64,000 bases of DNA from assembly GCF_030704535.1 (NCBI RefSeq), contig NC_081811.1, positions 6,304,001-6,368,000 on the forward strand, read 5' to 3'. The notes beneath the pieces were generated by a model. That model did not search any database. It was not told the origin of the DNA and was given only the letters and a program-made list of their open reading frames with translations. Position 1 is the stretch's first letter. Each line of letters opens with the position of its first letter. Position numbers and translations under genes: made by a program. Below are positions 47,528 through 60,116 of this stretch, piece after piece. Origin of the DNA: Vitis vinifera. Lineage: Eukaryota > Streptophyta > Magnoliopsida > Vitales > Vitaceae.

Positions 47528-49122
47528 TGTTAAGATAAAACCCTTAAAAGTATGACATGATCTAACAAATTTTAGAATTTATTATTTATTTAATTATATT
47601 CTAGTTGCATTTTAATTTATCTTTATTCCATGCATTGTTCTTTATGAGCATGTTAGCTTACATCTCTTGTATTATGCATGACTTAAGTGCATTAGGAGTT
47701 GCACAAAATATTCAAGTCATAAATTCCTTGTAAGTAGATAATTTATTTATAGTCGGTTCATGGACTTAGGCAATCCATTTAAGGTTGTAGTAAACTGTCT
47801 CTTAACTGGAGGGATGATTGGTATTGGCCATCGGGATGAAGTTCTCATGGTAAGTGCACTAGTGTGTACAATTACACGTTAGACAAGACCTACGATAAGT
47901 AATGATGAAAGGCTATCAAGTTGTCTTGATTTCACCAAGTTGTTATATTGTATTGTCTCTCAACCTTGAGAGATTATTAAACTTGGGTGAAAATTAGTAG
48001 TGGCTTTAACTGATGGGTTAGATCTTAAAGTGATCATATATTCCTTATAGATTGAGTCATTATTAATGGAAGCTGGTAGCAACAGATATTCTCGATAGAG
48101 ACACTATGATATCTATAGACTTTGAGATAGTGTATCCCCTTAGGTGATCCTAAAAACGTATGTTCAAGTAAATTATAACAATAATATTTTCTTAAGTGAA
48201 ACTTAACATAAGCTCTTTGTGAGTTAAGACATATTAGTTGATCACACAATAGGAAGATCTATAACTTAAGGTTAGTTTGTGTAATCTTGAGAGGTTGATA
48301 GTTTTCACCTTGTTAGATTGTGAACACCATTTTATGGAGATAATGTATACAATGGATAGTAGTTTACAAACTCAAACACTTAATGTCTCATTGTAATATG
48401 CATAAGGTATTGGAGTATAATTGAGTTACTATAGTGAGTTAATGAGTAAATTTCATAATTGAATTCTAAAGGAATCAATATTATCCTATGGGTCCTAATG
48501 GTCTCCATCCGAGCTCATATACCTTGATGACACAGTTTATGAGGGATGAATTAGTTCTTGGTTCATTTATGTACATAAGGTTGTTTTGGCAGTAATGCAA
48601 GATTGCATAAGAATTAATGGATAGTATCTTTGGATTGAGCTAATTGATTAATCAAAACCTTGTTAGGCCAATTAATCAATTATGACCATTTTTGGGCTAA
48701 ATTAAGTTACGTAAGCCCAAGATGGGCTTAAATCAGTTAAACCTAGTAAAAACCTTATAAATACCCCTTATAGGGTTAGGATTTTAGGCTTCTTCCACCC
48801 TCATTCTCCCAACATTCTAGAAACAAAGCACTAGCCTCTACCCTTCAAACCATCTATGTGCCAAGCTTCAAGGTTGAGTTATCGAGCATAAAATTGATGG
48901 TTTATGAGATCTTCTATAGTTTTGAAGCATTCTATATCGATAAGAATTGATCTAGGAACATCAAGCTCTCAAGTAAGGATTATTTATCTTTAGATCTATT
49001 GTTATTATTGGTTTTAAATGTCATTTTTCCTATGTGCTTAGAACTAGAGAGCCATAGGAATAGATTACATGCACCTAACTTTATCTTGGGACAATGAATG
49101 AAGTAATTCAGAGTTCCCTACA
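47528..49122 (+). mobile_element. LTR, same family as 57525-59076, possibly with a PBS relic
   Basis: About 1.6 kb beginning TGTTAAGATAAAACCC and ending TTCCCTACA. It is collinear with the other members (ATTGGAGTATAATTGA, CCTATGGGTCCTAATGGTC, TATAAATACCCC with a likely TATA box at 48757). The next bases (ACTAGTATC, then CTAAGTTAGG) look like a decayed TGGTATCAGAGCC site, so this may be a 5' LTR that lost its interior. No matching target duplication was found. Confidence 0.75.
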
Positions 49123-49222
49123 ACTAGTATCCTAAGTTAGGTTTTTGTGTGTTAGAACTATTTTAGGTTGTGTTAGAACTATTCTAGGTTGTGTTTGCTC
49201 TTTCTTGTAGAAAAAAATTCTA

Positions 49223-49870
49223 AGAAATTTATATGGCAGTCATAAGCGAAATTTATTTATGTCATCCAACATTTTCTACCTATCATTACTTTAAAAAAAA
49301 AAATTAAGTCAAAATTTATTTATAATCATCTAGAATTTTTACCTATCATTACTTTAAATAAATTCTTTTAACTCAAAATTTATTTAATCATCCAGAATTT
49401 TCTACTTATCATTACTTCAAATAATTTATTTTAAAGTCAAAATTTATTTATAGTCATCCCACATTTTCTACCTATCATTACTTCAAATAAATTCTTTTAA
49501 CTCATAATTTATTTATAGTTATCTTGAATTTTTTATCTTTTATTACTTCAAGTAAATTGTTTTAAGTCAAAATTTTTTTATAGTCATCCAACATTTTATA
49601 CCTATCATTACTTCAAGTAAATTCTTTTAAGTCAAAATTTATTTATAGTCATCCGGAATTTTTTACAAATTTATTTATAGTCATCCAATAATTTATACCT
49701 ATCATTACTTCAAGTAAATACTTTTTAAGTCAAAATTTATTTATAGTCATCCAGAATTTTCTACGTATCATTATTTCAAATAAATTCTTTTAAGTCAAAA
49801 TTTATTTATAATCATCTAGAATTTTCTACTTATCATTACTTTTAATAAATTATTTTAACTCAAAATCTAT
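49223..49870. repeat. 64-bp minisatellite, about 10 units
   Basis: Units begin AATTTATTTATAGTCATCC, continue with TTTTCTACCTATCATTACTT and end CTTTTAAGTCA. Starts are near 49250, 49311, 49376, 49439, 49506, 49570, 49635, 49668, 49734 and 49798. The unit at 49635 is only about 33 bp. Unit divergence is moderate. Confidence 0.93.
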
Positions 49871-49889
49871 TAAAGTAATAGTATGTTTA

Positions 49890-52800
49890 ATTGTAAAAGA
49901 AGATTCAACTTTTTCTTTTTTGTTTCCTTAGTGATAATTTTATAATAAAGATAAATTGTAGAAGAAAATTCTAACTTATAAATTATCATAATTTAAGTTT
50001 TCATTCTTAATTTATTCAATGAAAAATATTTAGATAAAAATCAAATAAATACAAAAAAAAAATTGCTTTGAATTAATTTGTTTTTTCGAATTCAGATTTT
50101 AAACAAGAATTTTTCTTTAATGTGTATTCAATTCCTATGATAATAATATATTGTTATTTAAAAAAAATATATTTCAATATGATATAAGTTTTTCGTTGAA
50201 AAAATTTAATAAATTATTCATGTATCATATATTTATTATTATATTAATTCAAAGTGTTCAATGTTATATCAATTCAAATTGATTTTTTTTCATTATTTAT
50301 TTTTCAAAATAAATATTAATGGTTATTATCTATTTATTTTATATTTTTCATTAAAAAAAAGTCTATTAAAAAAAAAATTTCACATCATTTCATTTCTCAT
50401 AGTCATTTTTCATACACTCATTCACTCCCTTTATATGACTTTTTGTACATACCCATTTATATTCATTTGTTCTTTTTATATGCATTCACCCATCTAAATG
50501 TTTTTTAGTTCATACCATTTATTTCTCATTCAATTCCTTTTCACTTTATTCAATTATCAATTTATTTTGCATTTTTCTTTCAAAACATAAAAACTTAAAA
50601 AACCTCATCTATTTCCCTCATTTCCTATCCACCAATGACAATGAATCATTATTACTTTATTTTATATTTTCCTATCAATAAATCAATAAAAAAAATATAA
50701 AAAAAAACCTCAGTCATTCCCTTTGTGCGTGTTGACATTGATTCATTTCATATTCATAATGATTTTTTAATTTATACTCATTCATATCCATTCATTCCCG
50801 ATCCATAATGACTCTTCAATTTTCCTCATTTAAGACCATTATTTATATTCCTTTTTGAAACTCAATTATACTTGTGACCGTTGTGTCTTTTCCTTCTTCA
50901 TGCAAGAATTCTCCACTTGTATTTTTCATTTGTTAGTTTGAATCTTTCATTTGTAAATATAATTTTTTTTTTATTATTATTATGAGTGTTTTATTTTTTT
51001 TTTCCTTTTTTTTCTAGAGTCTCTGCCATCATATGTATTTTGTTTTGTTTTATAGGTATTTTATTTTGTCTTTTTTTTTCTAGGCTCTCTATTATCAAAT
51101 GGATATTGTATTAGCATGTTAAATTGCAGTTAAAAAATATTCTACCTTTTTTTTTCTAGGTTTGTTAATTTTCCTCAATGTTATTTCTATCATATAGATA
51201 GACTTGTTTTTTTCTCTATTTATTTTTCTATTAATATGTTTTCTCCTTTTATTTAATTATAAATTTCTTATATACTTCTTGTTTTTTCCTTTTAAATTGA
51301 CAATATTGTTTTTTCCTTTGAAATTAACAACGGTTCAATAAAAAAAATGAAAAAATTATCAAAATAATTATATGAATATGTCATAAATATCTAGGGATAA
51401 TTTGTTATGATAGTGTTTGATATCAAAGATTAACAATAATGATTTGTTTTTATTTATTTAAGAATTTTAAAAATACTAATTTTGTGTATGAAAAAGATTA
51501 GATTTAATAAAAAAAAAAAAGAAATTAATGGATAATAAATAAATTTTATAAAATATTTTTTAAACTATATATGTTATTTAATGGTTAATAAAACTAAAAT
51601 TTATTAAAATATTTGATATTTTATCAAGTGATGGGTTTTGAGATTTTTGACTATGTTTCAATAACAATATATTTGTATCATCTTAAATAACTTTAAACAA
51701 ATTTATCATTGTCAAATTATTTATATTTAGTTATTTCAAAAAATTCTAAAAAGTTTATTAGTTAAATTTTGAAATTTTCTAAAAGTTCAATAAAAAAAAT
51801 TCTAAGATGTATATTTTTTTAGTGATGGGTTATCTTTTATTTGATTTTAAGATTTTTATGTTTACTCATGTAGTTACTAATAATTATAATTATTTAAAGG
51901 ACATATTGTTTAATTGTTGACAACAAGTTCCGAATATATTTTTATTTTATTCCTTTCAATCAAATGTCTCATGTCATATACATATTCATATTATATTTAT
52001 CTATGATATGTTTTAAAATATATATATATCATCTAAATTTGACCCAAAAAAAAAAAAGGATAATTTCATTTGAATGTCATTTAGTTTACCTTAAGTGTTT
52101 GAGTGATAGAATTTCACTCATTCTTATAAATTAGTTTTTTTACAACCTTTTTTAGAAAGATTTATCAAATAATTATAAAACATGATAAAATAATTCACAC
52201 AAGTATTTTTTTATCTTAAATAATAAATTCAACTCTTTATAATTATCAATTACTTTTTTGAAGTGTAATCTCTACAAACCCACAAGAATAGAATGAAGAA
52301 TCATGAAAATCACTATTACTTATTAAAAAAAATTATAATTAAATTTTAAACATTAAATTAATTTAAAAAAATAAAGTATTGATATTATATATCTTTATTT
52401 TGATTAAAAAAATTATTTATAGTAATTAGTTAAAAACAAAAAATCTAGATGATTACCAAAAACAAATATGTGAATTATGATTGTCTCTTATCTCAATTAG
52501 TATATAAATGTTACCAATGCCTTTGTTTAGGATTATGATTACCTCCTCTATGCACTTTTCTTTTCGAGATTAATGTTGTATTTTTATGAATTGATTTTAC
52601 AAAGAATTGTATTGTATTTGTATTTTCTCAAGGATTGTATTGGTGGATTTATTCACATTTCTCATAATTTTATCAAAAGTCATTTTCTATATTAATCCTT
52701 TTTTATCTTATTATATTTTTCATTTTAAAAACATAAATTATTATACTTTTTTTAAAGATATCCAAGTTGTTTTATCAAGAGATTAAAATTATTGTAATCG

Positions 52801-53095
52801 ATAATTTTTTTAAAGAGTAGCTTGTCCTTAAAAAAACACAAAAACCTTTTTTGAATATTTTGAATGAATATATATAATAATAAATACATGATACATGAAT
52901 AATTTATTAAATTTTTTCTATGAAAAATTTATATTAAAATTTTTAATTGATTTAAAATCTAGTGTTTCTAATTGATTTAAAATGACTTAGATCCCTTTCA
53001 TAGGTAACTTTGGTTACGATATTCAACTCTAATCTTAAAATATTTAAATTCCACTCATTCACCCCATCGGGTGTTGCTCCACTAAGACAGGTTTG
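49890..53095. other. AT-rich intergenic DNA
   Basis: Three kilobases of A/T-rich sequence with T-rich strings (for example 50940-51260). No gene, no element ends and no supported structure. Confidence 0.6.
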
Positions 53096-53099
53096 TCAA

Positions 53100-55690
53100 A
53101 GATGGTCTTTTAAAAGACTGAAATTTTGTTCCTTAATCGAGTAATTAATGAAAATGGAGACTGAGGAAGCAATTTCCCTTGCATTGTGCCAATTAAGTAT
53201 GACAGGAACCCACCTGTCCCCTTGTTTGATGTAGATGACCTAAACATCTTGCTTCATGTTGCCTCACATGATAATAACCGCACTTTATGCTTCACTGTAG
53301 CTGTCTAAACCTATTCAATTTGCAGTAGCTTGTCACTAATTCAAGTCACCTCAATTTGCGGTAGCTGACTTGATATGCGGTAACTGAATTGAATATTAGG
53401 GAAAGCAGAGAAATATGAATTCTTTTTGTGCCTCCGTCACTGAAACCGCAACCTAGTCCTGGATTTTATCAGCAACTTGTCACACCAGCACTTTGTTTGT
53501 TGTTTTAAAATGTTGTTTCATTTCTAGCTTTTCCAGGCCATGAATGATTCCCAATGTTAGTTATCACATAAACTCAAATTCCTTGTTTGTTTTTTTCTGC
53601 TGATGTTTAGCTGGAGGACTTAGTATAAGGTTTTGAAAGGGAATATACTTTCATTTTTTTTTTTTCCTATGACAAGGTTGTGAAAGAGAATATACACTAA
53701 AATTGCGGAACATGCGGCTGGCTGATAGTAACAGGCTATCTTCCAAGTCAACCCTTATGAATGTGTGTTGTCCATGTTCCTTACCAGTGTTTTCTTTGAA
53801 GATTTAGGCTGAGAAGATGGAAAAACTTGTTTCAAGCTGGTCTATTAATGTTCAATCCTTGCCTGAAAATTATGTTCTTCCACCAGGGCAAAGACCTGGG
53901 AAGCTCATTGTTCCTCCTTGCAAAAGCCTTCCTGTGGTTGATCTTGGGAAAGCAACGAGCCCTGATCGAGCTGAAACAATCCAGAAAATTTTGGAAGCCA
54001 GCTGGGAATTTGGATTCTTTCAGGTTCATACTATCTTAAGATCAAACATATGAATGAAATTCTTTGATGCTTGATTTTAGTTTAAGAAAATGATATATTA
54101 ATGCTATGAAAGAATGGTTTCATTCAAATACTGTAAACAGGTGATCAACCATGGGGTTTCAGATAATCTAATAAATGAGAGCAGGAGCATATTCAGTGAG
54201 TTCTTCAACATGCCGGCTGAAGACAAGGCAAGCCTTTACTCCACCGACATAGACAAAAGTTGCATTCTATACACAAGCAATTTAAACTATGACATTGAAG
54301 AGGTGCACTTGTGGAGGGATAATCTGAGACACCCTTGTCATCCTTCAGAAGAATATGTGCAGTTTTGGCCTGAAAAGCCCACTAAATATCGGTAAACTCT
54401 GCAACCCACCACAACACTACCATCAAACTAACTGTGCTTAGAACTCAATCATGATTGCCCTTCAAATTTCAGAGAAATTGTTGGGGCTTTTTCAGTTGAA
54501 GTAAGGAAGTTGAGCTTGAAGATTTTGGATCTGATCAGTGAAGGACTAGGATTGGAACAGGGCTATTTTGGAGGTGAACTTAGCAAAAGACAGTTACTGT
54601 CAGTGAATCATTATCCGCGGTGCCCAGACCCAAGTTTGACCCTGGGATTACCTAAACACATTGACCCTTGCCTCATAGCCGTTCTGCTTCAAGGGGATGT
54701 GGATGGGCTTCAAGTTTATAAAGATGGGCAATGGCTGGGTGTTGAGCCTCTTCCATACGCTTTTGTTATTAACATTGGCCACCAGTTACAGGTATGTTCA
54801 TCTCCCTTCTCTTGCATGAAATCTTGCAGATTTGTTATGATTTAGTGTTTTCAGCTAATAATCCTATTGACCAAGTCTAGCTATTAGGCATGCAACAATA
54901 CTGGTCCTGGGAAAAAATGGGGCGTTTGAATGATCTTGAGATGAGTGTATAAGGTCAGAGATAGTTAAGACACTTCCATAAGCCTCGAGATGGGTCAAGC
55001 CTCACTATCTACCTTTTTGGATGGTTAAACCCCAGGATCTGTGTAAGTGTGACTTTCCAACCACATAAAGAGAGTAGGTTGACCTACCAATTGATTTAAT
55101 GACTAAGTCCATGATCCTAACACTCGCACAGCCAATTATAAATAGGATTGCGACCACTACAATCTCAATCATAATGTTTCCCAAAGTTTTGGCAGATTTT
55201 CCTGTCCAAGTTTCAGAACCCTGTCAGAATGGGTCATAGCCTTATCAGATATTTCATGATGCTTGATGTAGTTTATAGTTTAGCATTATAAACTGTGTTT
55301 GATTTGACCGTAGGTTATCAGTAATGGGAAGCTAAGAGGCGCTGAGCACCGGGTGGTGACAAATCCAAGGGAAGCTCGGACAACTCCTACCACCTTCATA
55401 AACCCTTCTCCTGATTGTGTCATCCAGCCTGCAGAAGCTCTGGTGAATGCAAGCAATCCCCCACTCTACAAGGCCTTTAAATTCATAGACTTCTTTAAAA
55501 ACTTCACAGCCGCGAATGGTGACCCTGAAACTGCCCTCAACCCATACAAGCTCCAAGCTTAATATTAAGGTGACTCAACCAAACATCCTACTGCCATGGA
55601 TGGCCTCACCATGCTACAATTTCTGCTAAGCGACTATACATGCACATAGTCCTGGAAATCAAATGGTGGTGTTTCTCAGTTATAATCTCT
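53100..55690 (+). repeat. Segmental duplication, copy B
   Basis: Partner of 18760-20990, in the same orientation. It carries an intact gene. Its third intron (54792-55313) is 522 bp against 81 bp in copy A. Confidence 0.9.
53817..55562 (+). CDS. 2-oxoglutarate/Fe(II)-dependent dioxygenase (H6H-like), intact copy B
   Basis: Four exons (53817-54023, 54141-54391, 54473-54791, 55314-55562) with GT-AG introns and consistent phases encode 341 residues. An N-terminal DIOX_N region (about 35-145, including VVDLGK and GFFQVINHGV) precedes the double-stranded beta-helix core. The iron ligands are H215, D217 (LPKHIDP) and H271 (GAEHRVV). R281 in ARTTP should bind 2-oxoglutarate; the usual RxS reads RTT here. 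YPRCPDPSLTLGL and NPPLYK are family hallmarks. By motifs (EVHLWRD.L.HPCHP, WPEKP.KYR) it resembles hyoscyamine 6-hydroxylase-like enzymes of plant specialised metabolism; the substrate is unknown. It is a paralogue of the broken gene at 19577. Likely cytosolic, as no targeting signal is seen. Confidence 0.94.
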
Positions 55691-56815
55691 TTAAACTTTG
55701 GAATTTGACATGCTTGAAAGTTTCTCAAATTTGTAAAATGATATTATTGGAACAAGAGAAATTATTATTTTAACAAGGTTATTGGTTTGTCGATAAATAA
55801 CCCTTTATTAATTTAAAGATAGTATTATATTTTTATTGTCGGTACTTGTATATATATGACTTATAAATCCCAAACAAATGGATATGATAGAAAATTAATA
55901 CATAAAAGCTTAAAAGTCTATTTGGTGTCGTATGGTTAAAATGCAACATCTATTTTTAAAAACAAAAAGTTGTGTTGAAAATTCATAACATTGATTGAGT
56001 ATTGTTTTTTATCCCCAATTTTTAAAAATAAAGTGAAATAGAGAATAATTTTTAGGGAATAAATAAAATTTATTTTCACCTGTTTTTAAAAACAAAAGAA
56101 AATAATAAAGAAAATTTAAAAAATCATAAAAAACAAATAAAATTGAACATAAGATCATTCTTTTTCTCTCTCCACAATCTAATACCAATATATACCAAAA
56201 ACTTCACATATGATCTTCCTTTGCCTTTTTGAATTTCTTTTAACTTCTCTAAAAAGTTTTATTAAGAAAATAAATTCCAAATCAAGCTATACTTTATATA
56301 TAAAATTAATAAATTTTAAAAATTACTTTGAAACTTAAAAACTAATTTAATTAGTACTAAAAAGTCATAAAACTCAAGAACATTAGAAAGTTATAGATCA
56401 AGATTTATTTTGAATGACTTGATTAATTTCTTTTTTACATATATTATATATTTACAAAAAAAATTCACTAGGCAAATAAACTTCAAATTAAATAAGACTT
56501 AATACGAGATTTATAACTAAGTCTAGTAATTTTTAAAAATAATTTAAAATTCAAATAGTGATTTAGTTAATATAAAAAATTAATGAAAAAAATTTGATCT
56601 AGAACGACTTTATTATATATTTCTATTTAATAAAATATATCTTCATTCTTAAATATTACATATTTATATTTAATAAAATTTAAAATATTAAACTTTATCA
56701 TTTAATTTAATATACCAAATATAAAAACCAAACATTATTAAAATATATAATTTTATATATTTTTAATTTTTATAATTATTTTTAATTTTATATAATATAT
56801 AAATTATATATTTAT
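55563..56815. other. Dioxygenase 3' flank and AT-rich DNA
   Basis: The first 130 bp match the copy A 3' flank; the rest is A/T-rich without a gene. Confidence 0.6.
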
Positions 56816-56817
56816 TA

Positions 56818-56905
56818 CATCATCGGTTCAACCGGTTCGACCGTCGGTCCGACCAGTGAACCGTGAATCGGTAATTTTTTCGGTTCGATGACCGGTCCGG
56901 TTCTA
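56818..56905. repeat. ACCGGTTCGACC-type palindrome cluster
   Basis: An 88-bp block of overlapping CCGGTT, TCGACC, CGGTCCGACC and GGACCGG-like motifs ends in GGTTCTAAAAACATTG, bordering AT-rich DNA. It resembles the end of a common plant transposable element that I cannot name. Confidence 0.65.
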
Positions 56906-56912
56906 AAAACAT

Positions 56913-59900
56913 TGTGTAAGACTATACAATTGAAATCTTTGAATTAATTCATTCTAAGCCCTAGATCGTGCTACTATCCTCCTAAGGATACTAGATTTAC
57001 ATAATAGAAGCATTCAAAACAATGAATCTTAAATCTAGGTGCTTAAAAATTATTATTTGTGATATGGATGTTCTCATATCAATTCCAGTCGATGAATAAG
57101 ATAGTGTTAATCTTGAAAACCTTGCGATTTTTTACCCGATAACTCTCTCTTAGACCTTGGCACGTGAGAATGGTAGAATCCTTTTTATAGTGAAGGAGGT
57201 TAGAACTCTCTTCTTTTCTCTAGAAGAGTAAATAGCAAAAGTTGTAATCCCTAAAACCTTAAGAAGATTTATATAGGTTTGCCTATGAATTTAAGTGACT
57301 TGAGTTCATTTTGAGTTTGGGTCACTTAATCTAGCCCACTATATCCTAATTAATTGATTAGTCTTATTAGGTTCCAATTAATTAATTAGTGTAATCTACA
57401 AAAACCATTCATAAGCTCTTTTACAACTTTACATATTTACCAAAAAATGCATTTATGCACACATATGAATAAAGAACCCAAATATCTGGCCCTTAAATAA
57501 CATGTCACTAAGGCATATAAGCTCTGTTAGGATTGAGCCCTAGAAAAAAATGATATGACATATTGAGATACATATATAAATTTTATTTATTCATGTTTCT
57601 TGGTTTCCTTTTATTCCATTTTCATTAATTGGATATCCAAACATATACATTCATATATCTTACAATGTACAAGTTATGGGTTTCTTGTAAGTAGATAAGT
57701 TGTCTACAGTCAATTTATGAATTTGGGTAATCCAGTAAAAACTGTAGTGAACTATCTTCTAATTAGAGGGATGACTTGTCTTGGTCGTCAAGATGGGTTT
57801 CACATGGTGAGTACACTAGTGTATGTGATGCACATTAGATAGGACCTATGGTGAATCATGACATAAGGCTATCGATTGTCATGATTCATCAAGTTACTAT
57901 ATTGCATGAACTCTCAACCTTAAGAGGATATTGAGTCTATGTCAAAGTCAATAGGAGGTTTTGACCTATGGGTAAGTCCCTAAGGTGGTTACATATCTCT
58001 ATGGATTGAGTCACTATTGATGGAGATTAGCGGCAACAAATATTCTCAATATAGGCACAATGATATCACATGGGTTTGAAACAATGTGTCTCATTGGGTA
58101 ATCCTAAGGACATGTGATCTAGAAGGCTATGACCATAACATTTCCTTAAGTGAAAATTTAATCCATGCTCATTAGAGTTAGAGTATATCAATTGATCATT
58201 TAATAAGTGAGATTTGTAATTTGAAGATTGGAGAGGTAATGTTGATAAGTGATAGGACTACCTTATTAGATTATAAACATCAATTCATGAAAGAGTCTGC
58301 ATGTAGTAGATAATAGGTCATAGATCTAAGTTTCATATCGTTGTTATCTATATAGGGTATTGAAGTGCAGTTGATTCTTTATAATGAAATATTGAATCAA
58401 CTTTAGAATTGGATTATGAGGAAGCCAGTACTCCTATGGGTCCTAATGGTCCCCACTCTGAGCTTATATACCATGGTGATAAGGCTTATGAGGGTTGGAT
58501 TAGCTCTAGGTTCACTCTTGTGCATAAAGGCGTTTTTGGTAATTACACAGGATTGTATAAGGGATAATGAACAAGTTCTCTAGATTGAGTTAATTAATTA
58601 ATTAAATGACATTGTATGGTTAATTAATCAATTAGAACTCGTTTTAGGTTCGATTAAGTAACCCAAGCCTTGCTGAGCTCAAATCACTTAAGCCTAGTGG
58701 AAGAACCCTATAAATATCTCATTTGGGGTTAGGGTTTCTATAGCTTTTGACTATCATCTTCCATTTCCAAAGAGAAAGAAAGAGAACTAAGGCATCATCC
58801 CTTCCAAAGTCCATTCTTTGGAGTGCCAAGGTCATGGTTCAAGTCATCGGACAAAAGACTTTAGGTATACGAGACCTTCAGAGTATTCAGACTTGAAAGA
58901 ATTGATCTAGGAACATTCAAATCCGAATATGATTCATTCTTTTCTAGTTTTATTAATCTAACTGGTTTTTAAAAGTCATGTTTCCACTTAGATTAGTTTC
59001 TAGAGAAGCCTAGGGTAGATTGTTTGTACTTATATGATCCAAGGTTTGGGAACGGAGAAATCTAGGGTTCCCATCAAGCTCAAGCAAGGACCACTAAGTC
59101 CTATAAGAAAATATTGGCTCCCTTAAAGTCCAATTCTAAATTTGACTCAATGTCACACTAAAAAAAGTCAATTGTACTCCAATATCATATAATATTAAAG
59201 CAAGATAAAAAAGCTCGGGTTTTTTTACCTATTAACGACTACATGCAAGCTCCCTATGAATTGGTGTTCACAATCTAACAAGGTAAATGTTATCAACCTC
59301 TCAAGATCACCTATATAATATTTGAGTCCCAAATCCTCCTATTATGTGGTCAACTCACGTACTCTAATCCTCTCAAAGCATATGTCAAATTTCACTTAAG
59401 CAATTACTATAGTACCATAGATCTCATTATCACGTGTCCTTCCGATCACCTAAGGGAACACACTGTCTCAAACATATGAGATATTATGGTGCCTATCATA
59501 AGAATACTTCTTGTCATTTTCATTAATCAATAGTAGACCAATCCATAAGGAATATATAACCATCTTAGAGTTTCACCTCTAGGTCAAGGCCACTGAAAAC
59601 CTCAACACTAGCTTAATATTTTCTCAAGGTTTAAAGATCATGCAACATAATAACTTGGTAAAGTTATGACTATCCAATATCCTATGTCATGATTTACCAT
59701 ATTAGGATTGAGTCTTTAAAAGCAAGACATGATGTAATAAAGTTAGGCCTCATTATCCCGCAATGTGTACCATACACACTAGTGTACTTGCTATGGGAAC
59801 CTTATCCCACTGACCAAGAGTAGTTATCCCTCCAATTAGGAGGTAGTAGTGCACTACAACATCCTTAAATAGATTATCTAAGCCTATGAACCAGTTGTGA

Positions 59901-60116
59901 ACGAGTCATCAACTTACATGGAACCTATCGCTTGGATCTTTTATCTCACTTCTAATGCACCCAAGTCATGTATAATGCAAGTGATACAAGCATGAAAGTT
60001 GATATAAACAATGCATAAATGTAATAGTAAAAGTGAAACAAAAATCATAATATAAGTATTAATAAAATCCAGTTATTATTACATCATATTATGCTTTTAA
60101 GGTTTTTATCCCAACA
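56913..60116 (-). mobile_element. Older minus-strand LTR split by a solo LTR
   Basis: The 5' part (60116 to 59082 on the minus strand, starting TGTTGGGATAAAAACC) and the 3' part (57519 to about 56913) are collinear with the family LTR, and meet at the point where the solo LTR inserted. The left end is approximate. It adjoins minus-strand Copia interior at 60117, so this is the 3' LTR of that element. Confidence 0.8.
57525..59076 (+). mobile_element. Solo LTR (1552 bp) with AGCTC target duplication
   Basis: Begins TGTTAGGATTGAGCCC and ends GGGTTCCCATCA, flanked by AGCTC at 57520-57524 and 59077-59081. It contains TATAAATATCTC near 58709 as a likely TATA box. No interior or second LTR is present, so it is a recombination product of a full element of the same family as its host LTR. 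Confidence 0.88.

Noticed and set aside
50261..50497. A 78-codon hydrophobic frame
   Set aside because: It is a product of T-rich DNA (Phe/Leu/Ile codons) and has no gene signals.
53832..54029. Minus-strand frame over dioxygenase exon 1 (and its twin at 19605-19787)
   Set aside because: It is antisense to a clear coding exon; it occurs in both paralogues only because the exon is duplicated.
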